A stretch of DNA of 64,000 nt, from NCBI RefSeq assembly GCF_035621455.1, contig NZ_CP141823.1, forward strand, positions 744,001-808,000, written 5' to 3'. Both the position numbers and the translations under genes were made by a program. Under the pieces are notes generated by a model that was given only the letters and a program-made list of their open reading frames with translations, was not told the origin of the DNA and searched no databases. Of this stretch, positions 56,199 to 64,000 are shown piece after piece (position 1 is the stretch's first letter; the number at the start of each line of letters is the position of its first letter). Source of the stretch: Vibrio natriegens NBRC 15636 = ATCC 14048 = DSM 759. GTDB taxonomy: Bacteria > Pseudomonadota > Gammaproteobacteria > Enterobacterales > Vibrionaceae.

Positions 56199-56498
56199 AT
56201 ACAACCCGAAGGAGTTTCGAATTGATGTTAAACAACCAAAGTTGCTGTCTCATTATTTGAATGAGCGAGACAGCTTTCGATTTTGCCGGACTCAAATATG
56301 AATAATCCTAAGATTATTCCCAAGAACACTTGAATGTGTTTTTAGTTGTATTCAAATACATGAATACTTTGAGAACTTTACAAGTAATCTTAAAGATTAC
56401 TTTGTCAGCTTTCCAAATTGTTAAAGAGCTAGATTCATTTAAGAACCATTTTTAAGAACACTTAAGACTTTCTGTTTCAAAAGAAATGCGCTTAAAGA

Positions 56499-56574
56499 TG
56501 GTGGGCGATACCGGGCTCGAACCAGTGACCCCCTGCTTGTAAGGCAGGTGCTCTCCCAACTGAGCTAATCGCCC
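56499..56574 (-). tRNA. tRNA-Val (TAC)
   Basis: 76 nt; GGGCGAT/ATCGCCC acceptor, anticodon loop CTTACAA with TAC, GGTTCGAGCCC T loop, CCA encoded. In the 16S-23S spacer. Confidence 0.96.
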
Positions 56575-56587
56575 ATAGAATCAAGAA

Positions 56588-56663
56588 TGGTGGAGCTAAG
56601 CAGGATCGAACTGCTGACCTCCTGCGTGCAAGGCAGGCGCTCTCCCAGCTGAGCTATAGCCCC
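56588..56663 (-). tRNA. tRNA-Ala (TGC)
   Basis: 76 nt; GGGGCTA/TAGCTCC acceptor, anticodon loop CTTGCAC with TGC, CCA encoded. In the 16S-23S spacer. Confidence 0.96.
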
Positions 56664-56677
56664 ATATCTTGAGATAA

Positions 56678-56753
56678 TGGTGGGTCGTGCAGGATTCGAA
56701 CCTGCGACCAATTGATTAAAAGTCAACTGCTCTACCAACTGAGCTAACGACCC
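56678..56753 (-). tRNA. tRNA-Lys (TTT)
   Basis: 76 nt; GGGTCGT/ACGACCC acceptor, anticodon loop CTTTTAA with TTT, CCA encoded. In the 16S-23S spacer. Confidence 0.96.
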
Positions 56754-56755
56754 AA

Positions 56756-56831
56756 TGGTATCCCGTAGGGGAGTCGAACCCCTGTTACCGCCGTGAAAGG
56801 GCGGTGTCCTAGGCCTCTAGACGAACGGGAC
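56756..56831 (-). tRNA. tRNA-Glu (TTC)
   Basis: 76 nt; GTCCCGT/ACGGGAT acceptor, anticodon loop CTTTCAC with TTC, CCA encoded. First tRNA after 16S. Confidence 0.96.
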
Positions 56832-56922
56832 ACTAAGTTGAACATCTTGGGGGATGTTCTATCTCTTAAACTTCATAAACCATATCAATCTGTGTGGACA
56901 CTCATCGTGAGTAATCATCGTA

Positions 56923-58475
<1,553 letters not shown>

Positions 58476-58744
58476 AAGATTTTGTTCGGCTCAATGAATA
58501 CTGAACATTACATAAAGTAATGTTTGAATTGACTGTGCTCTTATTGGTTTTCACTTTTGAAAAAGTAAAACAAAACAGCTCAAGGCTGCTTCCCAATTCG
58601 AATGGTCACTTCGTATCATTGAAACCTAATTTGAAACCGAAGTTTCTAATTGGATTATCATCAACGAGTGCCCACACAGATTGATAGGTCTATATTGTTA
58701 AAGAGCTTGCTTTTCGAGAAACTTTTCTCTCAAAGCGGAGGCGT

Positions 58745-58772
58745 ATTCTAATGAACTAATTCTTGGTGTCAA
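58745..58772 (-). promoter_or_regulatory. rRNA operon promoter, proximal
   Basis: TTGACA, 16-base spacer, TAGAAT on the minus strand, followed by a GC-rich discriminator (ACGCCTCC) typical of stringent control. Confidence 0.8.
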
Positions 58773-58861
58773 ACACTTTTTAAATTAATTTTTAGAAGCT
58801 TTTAATTCGCCTTGTTGCCAACTGCTTTTGCGTTTCCGCTTTGCCCTGACAACGGAGGCGC

Positions 58862-58889
58862 ATTATAGGGAGATGATTTTTCTTGGCAA
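58862..58889 (-). promoter_or_regulatory. rRNA operon promoter, distal
   Basis: TTGCCA, 16-base spacer, TATAAT on the minus strand with discriminator GCGCCTCC and an A/T-rich UP-like stretch upstream (about 58895-58920). Confidence 0.8.
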
Positions 58890-58993
58890 CCCTTTTTGAA
58901 GAAAAAATTCAAAAAAAAGCGCCGAGTGATGAAATCTCACTCAAACGCTTATTTTTAGCACTCATTTGTTAATGCCAGGTAGCAAATAGGCAA

Positions 58994-59518
58994 TCAGAAT
59001 GTATCCAACCAAGACTCTTCAAAGCTTGTAATATCAAGTGAAAGCGATTTGCTCACTTCGATCTCTTCTATGGTTTCTAATTCTTTAGTTACGCTACTCA
59101 TGGTGAGCGTGTTGTTGTCTAACTCGAATACTTGTCTTTGCGTGGTGTAGTAGAACTTGAGAATGGTCAGCGCTTTCAAATCATCCGTACTTGCAGCAGC
59201 TTTGATATTTTTTAGCTTACGGTAAATCTTGTTGTGTATTTGCTTAAGCTTCCAAACGTACAGAACTTCTCGCATGTAAGGGTGAGTTTTAAATTGGTTT
59301 AGCAAAGAGAGGGACGTCGCGAGAGACAGAAGTACGCCAATCAAATTCCAATGAAAGTTTCCTGTAGATTGTTCCGGTTGAATGTTGGTATTGCCAAAAA
59401 GACTAATGAGTAGCGTACTGAAGGCTAACGAAGAGACAGCAAGCAATACAACAAAGCCGCCAATCACCAGGTTTACTTTCTTTTTATAGACTTCTTTATT
59501 GATTTTTTTAATTTCCAT
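58994..59518 (-). CDS. DUF3087-like membrane protein
   Basis: 174 residues. Two membrane helices (LVIGGFVVLLAVSSLAFSTLLISLF and WNLIGVLLSLATSLSLLN) near the N-terminus and a charged cytosolic C-terminal domain (HPYMREVLYVWKLKQIHNKIYRKLKNI; ILKFYYTTQRQVFELDNNTLT). I associate this pattern with DUF3087, a gamma-proteobacterial family without known function. Its stop lies upstream of the rRNA operon promoters on the same strand; read-through is possible. Confidence 0.75.
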   Translation of the reverse strand: MEIKKINKEVYKKKVNLVIGGFVVLLAVSSLAFSTLLISLFGNTNIQPEQSTGNFHWNLIGVLLSLATSLSLLNQFKTHPYMREVLYVWKLKQIHNKIYRKLKNIKAAASTDDLKALTILKFYYTTQRQVFELDNNTLTMSSVTKELETIEEIEVSKSLSLDITSFEESWLDTF

Positions 59519-59666
59519 ATACCACTCCTAAAGGGTTACCCCTATTGTAGCGGCGAGAATCGGCACCACAATCGTAGCTTTGTAAGTAAGTTCATAATTC
59601 TCGCATCAAAGCGTCGTCTGGGTATATACTCCGCGCATTCACTCTTCATATATAGAGGCTAAATTC

Positions 59667-60266
59667 ATGCGCTCTTTTGTTTTACGAGCTCGTGCTGCAC
59701 CAACCACCAGCAAAGCACTACTCGAAGGTGTCGGTCAGGAAGCACATACCGAGATCCTTGCTCACACTATGATGAATACTATGTTTGTTGCACAGTCACA
59801 TCGTGAAGACGTAGTTGTGTACCTGGTTCTTGAGAGCACCAAAGATTACTCCCGCACGATTACGATTCGATCGAATGATATTACTAATATTGGTGGATTC
59901 CACGAGTCGACGTTGATCGCTGCCGTGGCGCGTGCTTTGGATGCATCGGTTGGTATGGGCAAAGAACAGCTGCGTGACGTTGAGCCAGGTATTACGGTTC
60001 GTACCATTAGTTTTGAGCGTTTGGTTCAAGAACTGGCTGAGGACCATCAGCTATATATGTTGGATAAGAAAGGCGATTTCGTTCGTGATGCAGAAATTGG
60101 GGCCAACCCTTGTTTCTTGCTAACTGATCACATTCCAATGCCGAAGAAGTCATTCAACAGTTTGAAACGCCTTGGGACAGAAAAGATCAGCCTTGGTCCT
60201 AAGATGTTGTTTGCTTCTCAGTGTGTAGTACTGATTCACAATGAATTGGACATTCGCGAATTCTAG
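59667..60266 (+). CDS. trmY: TrmY-type (pseudouridine N1) methyltransferase homologue
   Basis: 199 residues. The SPOUT-class fold of TrmY: RSFVLRARAAPTTSKALLEGVGQEAHTEIL at the start (given by ends), FHESTLIAAVARAL, and the C-terminal trefoil knot (FLLTDHIPMPKKSFNSLKRLGTEKISLGPKMLFASQCVVLIHNELD). In archaea TrmY makes N1-methylpseudouridine at tRNA position 54. Bacterial tRNAs normally have ribothymidine at 54, so the substrate here is open. GAGG precedes the ATG; a terminator follows at 60311-60338. Confidence 0.85.
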   Translation: MRSFVLRARAAPTTSKALLEGVGQEAHTEILAHTMMNTMFVAQSHREDVVVYLVLESTKDYSRTITIRSNDITNIGGFHESTLIAAVARALDASVGMGKEQLRDVEPGITVRTISFERLVQELAEDHQLYMLDKKGDFVRDAEIGANPCFLLTDHIPMPKKSFNSLKRLGTEKISLGPKMLFASQCVVLIHNELDIREF

Positions 60267-60310
60267 TTCTTCGCTTACGAATAGTGTCACTGACAGATGG
60301 TTAAAGAACG

Positions 60311-60338
60311 AAAGAGGACTCCATGGAGTCCTCTTTTT
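60311..60338. terminator. Terminator between trmY and pmbA
   Basis: AAAGAGGACTCC pairs with GGAGTCCTCTTTTT with almost no loop; bidirectional between convergent genes. Confidence 0.88.
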
Positions 60339-60362
60339 GTTTCTCAATTTCTGGTGGTGGCC

Positions 60363-61706
60363 TTATTTACCGCCAATGCTCAAACGTGCAAAACGCACAT
60401 CTGGTGCAAAGAAAGTTCGGCTGTCATTGATTAGCTGAGTATCTCCAACCGCGTCCACTTCTTGCAGCATTTTGTAGAAGTTACCCGCAACAGTAATACC
60501 ACGTACAGGCTGAACTCGTTGACCATCTCGGCATAAGAACCCGCTAGCACCAAACGAGAAATCACCGCTGACAGCATCGGCACCAGAATGAACACCCTGC
60601 AGTTCTACTAGTTCAAGGTACTCACCCGCTTTAACTTCCGCAATACTGCTCTTGCCCGTAGCAATCACTTTGTGGTTAGCAGCAACATCTAGGCTTGATT
60701 TCGCTCCTCGAGCAGCACTCGCGGTTGAAACGGCACCTAAGTAGCTTGCAGTGTGACTGTTGTGCAATAACGTATTGAGCTGACCATTCTCAATTAACAC
60801 GTTGTCCTGCGTTGCAAAGCCTTCACTATCGAAACCACAAATCGCCATACCATTTGCCATGTATGCGGTGTCAGTCAGGGTGATCAATTCACTTGCAACG
60901 CTTTGACCAAGCTTGTTACCCAATGGTGTAATCCCTTTCACTGCGCTTACACCAGAGAAAGCACTGCCGAATGCACCAAACAAACTGCTTAGTGCATCGA
61001 TATGGAAGATAGCTGGATAGTTGCCAGTTTTAACCGGACCGCCATCAAGCAAGTCACGGGCTAAGTTGTAACCCTCTTCAATACAGAAAGCCGAGTTCAA
61101 CTCGTCGAAACGACGCCCTACCGACATCTTACCCGCCATCGACTGCTTACCGTCTTTTTCAAAAAGCGTGTAGGCGTAACAGTTGAAAGAGCGCTCGAAG
61201 TGCTGACACAGAGTACCTTGCGTATTAGCAATGATCAGTTGAGTTTCACCATCGCTATAGCCGTTGTATGGCGAGCTTGAAGCATGAGGTAAGCTGACCA
61301 CACCTTGCTCAAGCGCAAGAGAAAGCTCGATTTTTTCATCAACAGACGTGGTGTCTTCCTGCGCAATTTCCGCAACATCCGTCGTGATCTGGCTGTCTAC
61401 ACAGCTGATCGTTTGATGTTCATCTTGCTTGGAGAAGCGAGCACTCTGCAACGCATTAGTCAGCATCAAATCTAGGCTTGGCTGTTCTAATGACTCAGAA
61501 TAACTGGTCGCTACTCGTGCGTCTTTTACCACTCGAACACCGAGTACCTGGCTCGAGCTTACTTTGTATTCATCCAGCTTGCCTTGGTTCGCTTTCAAAG
61601 AGAAGCTGCTGTTGCGGTTAACAATCACATCCGCTTCTGCGCCTTGGCGTTTAGCTTCTGACAGGACGTAATCAACGGCATTAAGAAGTTGTTGTTCTTG
61701 GCTCAT
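60363..61706 (-). CDS. pmbA: TldE/PmbA family metalloprotease subunit
   Basis: 447 residues of the TldE/PmbA (non-zinc) type: YSDGETQLIIANTQGTLCQHFERSFNCYAY, SVGRRFDELN, KTGNYPAIFHIDALSSLFGAF and HSGADAVSGDFSFGASGF. It lacks HExxxH, as the PmbA partner should. With TldD it forms a heterodimeric protease that degrades unfolded peptides and matures microcins in E. coli. Its start overlaps the tldD stop by one base, so the pair is made together. Confidence 0.88.
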   Translation of the reverse strand: MSQEQQLLNAVDYVLSEAKRQGAEADVIVNRNSSFSLKANQGKLDEYKVSSSQVLGVRVVKDARVATSYSESLEQPSLDLMLTNALQSARFSKQDEHQTISCVDSQITTDVAEIAQEDTTSVDEKIELSLALEQGVVSLPHASSSPYNGYSDGETQLIIANTQGTLCQHFERSFNCYAYTLFEKDGKQSMAGKMSVGRRFDELNSAFCIEEGYNLARDLLDGGPVKTGNYPAIFHIDALSSLFGAFGSAFSGVSAVKGITPLGNKLGQSVASELITLTDTAYMANGMAICGFDSEGFATQDNVLIENGQLNTLLHNSHTASYLGAVSTASAARGAKSSLDVAANHKVIATGKSSIAEVKAGEYLELVELQGVHSGADAVSGDFSFGASGFLCRDGQRVQPVRGITVAGNFYKMLQEVDAVGDTQLINDSRTFFAPDVRFARLSIGGK

Positions 61707-63091
61707 TAGTTACCACCTCCTACCAGAATATTGTCGACTTTCAGCGAAGGCTGACCGACGGTTGTTGGTACAGCGCCACTCACAGAACCACACATACCCG
61801 GAGCAAGCGCCATGTCCTTGCCCACCATGCTGATTTCTTTCAGAACTTTAGGGCCAGTACTGATCAGCGTTGCCGCTTTGAGTGGTTTAGTGATTTTGCC
61901 GTTTTCGATCAGATAAGCTTCACGTACTGCAAAGTTGAACTCGCCCGTACCTGGCTGAACAGAGCCGCCGCCCATTTTCTTGGCGTAAATACCACGCTCA
62001 ACACCTGCCAGCATATCGTCCAGTGAATGTTCACCTTCTTCAATAAAGGTGTTACGCATACGCGAAGTTGGAGCGAACTTATAGTTTTGGCGACGGCCTG
62101 AACCGGTTGGCTCATAACCCGTTTTCATGCCGCCCATTTTGTCGACCATAAAGCTAGTTAACTTACCGTCTTTGATAAGTTGAGTGCGCTGAGTAGGCAA
62201 CCCTTCGTCATCGACATGAATTGAGCCCCATTCGTTGGTCATGGTGCCATCATCGACTGCGTTCACGGCCGTGTGAGCAATCATTTCGCCCATCTTGTCA
62301 TGGAATACGGATGCTTTCTTCGCGACCGATGTTGTTTCAAGCAAGTGACCACAGGCTTCGTGGAAGATAACACCACCAAAACCATTGCCGATAACCACTG
62401 GCATTTCACCTGATGGACAGGCATCCGCTCCAAGCTTAACCAAAGCTTGTTGAGCGATAGTCTGACCCAGTTCCTTGGCATCTAAATGCTCACTGAACTC
62501 CCAGCCAGCCAGTGCACCAGGACCTTCCATGCCAGAAGACTGCTCATTGCCTTTTTGAGCAACGGTGTTACCTGCGACGCGAATGTAATGACGCGTATCA
62601 TCAACGTGTAAACCTTCCGAGTTGAAGATAGATACCTGCTGCTCTCGCTGTAGCACACTACCAATAAACTGGCTGATGTATTCACTTTCCGCTCGTGCCG
62701 CTTGATCAACTTTTAAAAGAAACGCGATTTTAGAATCCAGATTGGCGTCTTTACTCAGAGGCAAACGGCATCCGTGCTGAACTGGGTAGCGATTCAAATT
62801 AAGAGAACCCGCAGATGCGATTTGCTCACGTTTGTCTTTCGCAGCCAGCAACGAGGTGACGCGTTTGAGTTCTGCTTCGTCTGTGCTGTTGGTGTACCCA
62901 TAAAGCACTTTGTGACCGAAGAAGAGGCGAATACCGATACCAAAATCGATACCGGAATTGACCTTATCCACCTCACCAGATGCGATCTGGACGGTGTTAG
63001 TTTGATGATGTTCAACGAATAGCTCAGCGAAATCAGCTCCTAGAAAAAGAGCATGATCGATCACTGACTTCGCTGTTACAGAATTAAGCAT
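61706..63091 (-). CDS. tldD: TldD family metalloprotease catalytic subunit
   Basis: 461 residues. The zinc motif is HEACGH (HExxxH) in GVIFHEACGHLLE, with the third ligand Cys in APGMCGSVSG and the hinge GSGRRQNYKFAPTSRMRNTFIEEGE. Somewhat shorter than E. coli TldD (481). AAGGAG precedes the ATG. In many gamma-proteobacteria tldD and pmbA are unlinked; here they form one operon, so this may be a second, paralogous pair. Confidence 0.9.
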   Translation of the reverse strand: MLNSVTAKSVIDHALFLGADFAELFVEHHQTNTVQIASGEVDKVNSGIDFGIGIRLFFGHKVLYGYTNSTDEAELKRVTSLLAAKDKREQIASAGSLNLNRYPVQHGCRLPLSKDANLDSKIAFLLKVDQAARAESEYISQFIGSVLQREQQVSIFNSEGLHVDDTRHYIRVAGNTVAQKGNEQSSGMEGPGALAGWEFSEHLDAKELGQTIAQQALVKLGADACPSGEMPVVIGNGFGGVIFHEACGHLLETTSVAKKASVFHDKMGEMIAHTAVNAVDDGTMTNEWGSIHVDDEGLPTQRTQLIKDGKLTSFMVDKMGGMKTGYEPTGSGRRQNYKFAPTSRMRNTFIEEGEHSLDDMLAGVERGIYAKKMGGGSVQPGTGEFNFAVREAYLIENGKITKPLKAATLISTGPKVLKEISMVGKDMALAPGMCGSVSGAVPTTVGQPSLKVDNILVGGGN

Positions 63092-63394
63092 GAAGTCTCC
63101 TTGCTTGATGATCGTCTTAGCCTTCCTAAATAACTTACTGTTAATTCAGTAAAGTTAAATTGGCAACACGTTAAATTTTAACAGTTTATTAACCTTGTTT
63201 TGTGCTAATCCTTGCTAAGTGAGACCACGATTGTTTATTAAATATTCCAGTTTCTGCACATAAACCAGAGAGTTGCACTGGTCAATTCCGCGCTACAAAA
63301 CATATAAAGGCTACTCTATCACTCACAACACACAAATGAACACTTAAAAAACGTATCCCTTAAGTAAGTGTCCTGCTATCATCAAAACGAAATA

Positions 63395-63485
63395 GTCGGG
63401 GGGCCACGTATTACGCGTTGGCTGAGATCGAAATTCGAGACCCGTTGAACCTGATTCAGTTAGCACTGACGTAGGGAACTATGAG
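63395..63485 (+). promoter_or_regulatory. TPP riboswitch
   Basis: Thi-box elements in order: GGGGGGCC, GCTGAGATC (the CUGAGA pyrimidine-sensor loop), ACCCGTTGAACCTGATTCAGTTAGCACTGACGTAGGGAA region (63450-63479, ending in the CGTAGGGAA consensus). It controls thiD, whose start is 108 bp further. It binds thiamine pyrophosphate. Confidence 0.93.
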
Positions 63486-63561
63486 CACTTTGCCTTTCGC
63501 CTAACATACTAGGCACGTTGCAGCGGATACGAAAATCGATCTGCCTACCGTGGTCAAAGTC

Positions 63562-63587
63562 AGTTCCTATACGTCTTGTAATAGGAG
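63562..63587 (+). promoter_or_regulatory. Shine-Dalgarno-sequestering hairpin of the TPP riboswitch
   Basis: TCCTAT (63565-63570) pairs with ATAGGA (63581-63586), hiding the AGGAG ribosome site of thiD. AGTTCC (63562-63567) can instead pair with GGAACT at 63475-63480 in the riboswitch 3' strand. TPP binding would hold that strand and let the inhibitory hairpin form. Confidence 0.7.
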
Positions 63588-63592
63588 CGACC

Positions 63593-64000
63593 ATGACGCA
63601 GCAATCACAGCCTAATTCCCACAAGACGCCATCTGCAACAACCCCAATCGTTTTGACGATCGCTGGATCAGATAGCGGTGGCGGCGCTGGTATTCAGGCA
63701 GACATTAAAGCCATGTCTGCAACGGGCAGTTTTGCATGCTCTGTCATTACTGCAATTACCTCGCAAAATACTCAAGGCGTCTCAGCCATTTTTCCTATTC
63801 CACTTGAGCACGTTGAAAGCCAACTCGATGCGGTATTTACTGACCTTAATATCGTGGCCGTTAAAGTCGGCATGCTGGCCGATGCCAACATCATCAAAGT
63901 GGTGGCTAACAAAATTAAACAATACCAACCGAAACATCTGGTCATTGACCCGGTAATGGTCGCCACCAGCGGTGATTTATTGCTGGAGCACTCTGCGATA
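63593..64000 (+). CDS. thiD: Hydroxymethylpyrimidine/phosphomethylpyrimidine kinase ThiD (3' end beyond window)
   Basis: 136 codons are present, cut by the window end. TIAGSDSGGGAGIQADIKAMSATG (ends given) is the ThiD ribokinase-fold signature, followed by SVITAITSQNTQGVSAIFPI, AVKVGMLADANIIKVVA and VIDPVMVATSGDLLL. It phosphorylates HMP and HMP-P in thiamine synthesis or salvage. AGGAG lies just upstream of the ATG, within the riboswitch expression platform. Further thi genes probably lie beyond the edge. Confidence 0.93.
   Translation, partial: MTQQSQPNSHKTPSATTPIVLTIAGSDSGGGAGIQADIKAMSATGSFACSVITAITSQNTQGVSAIFPIPLEHVESQLDAVFTDLNIVAVKVGMLADANIIKVVANKIKQYQPKHLVIDPVMVATSGDLLLEHSAI

Overview
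The window is a chromosomal segment of a Vibrio, most likely from the Harveyi/Parahaemolyticus group. The evidence is a quorum-sensing Qrr small RNA with a sigma-54 promoter and LuxO-type sites, a csrB-like RNA with a VarA-type upstream box, a TonB2/TtpC energy-transduction operon, the speA-speB pair, EmrD, and an rRNA operon with a Glu-Lys-Ala-Val tRNA spacer. I see no prophage, CRISPR array, integron or transposase gene. The only mobile-looking DNA is a 181-bp MITE-like element upstream of speA.

Layout. 1-7 kb: the 5' part of a branched-chain amino acid ABC binding protein, small stress or housekeeping genes (SnoaL-like, DUF805, hexapeptide acetyltransferase, OsmC), then an oxidative/light damage group (secreted MsrAB, a DUF2256 zinc-ribbon peptide, an SDR oxidoreductase and an Fe-S cryptochrome/photolyase). 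7-16 kb: two diguanylate cyclases, a ScfR-like regulator divergent from an unknown gene, a Qrr sRNA, an AlkB-like protein, a periplasmic protein of unknown function, and NupC behind a long, apparently structured leader. 16-24 kb: tRNA-Leu, a DUF2913-like protein, LhgO, brnQ with a leader peptide rich in Ile/Leu codons, a third diguanylate cyclase and a Tat-exported PhoX phosphatase. 24-33 kb: YggL, the csrB-like RNA, rimK-rimB, an MBL hydrolase, speA-speB and emrD. 33-46 kb: a lipoprotein oligopeptidase B, a porin, and a co-directional iron-uptake block (response regulator, kinase, TonB-dependent receptor, DUF3450, TtpC, ExbB2, ExbD2, TonB2, TPR protein) with two Fur-box-like sites. 46-53 kb: an L-2-hydroxyacid dehydrogenase, GDPD, L,D-transpeptidase, D-lactate dehydrogenase, YibL and two tandem alpha/beta-hydrolase-like paralogues. 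53-59 kb: an rRNA operon on the minus strand with a distal tRNA-Ser and two promoters. 59-64 kb: DUF3087, a TrmY-type methyltransferase, a TldD/PmbA pair and thiD under a TPP riboswitch, cut by the window end.

How it works together. RNA-based control is the theme: Qrr (quorum sensing), a CsrB-type CsrA sponge, a possible CsrA-type hairpin before a GGDEF gene, a TPP riboswitch with a visible translational switch, a brnQ leader peptide with mutually exclusive hairpins, and a pseudoknot-capable nupC leader that I cannot assign to a known class. The last two are the best candidates for something undescribed. All coordinates and motifs were read by eye; family names are recognition from sequence, not search results.
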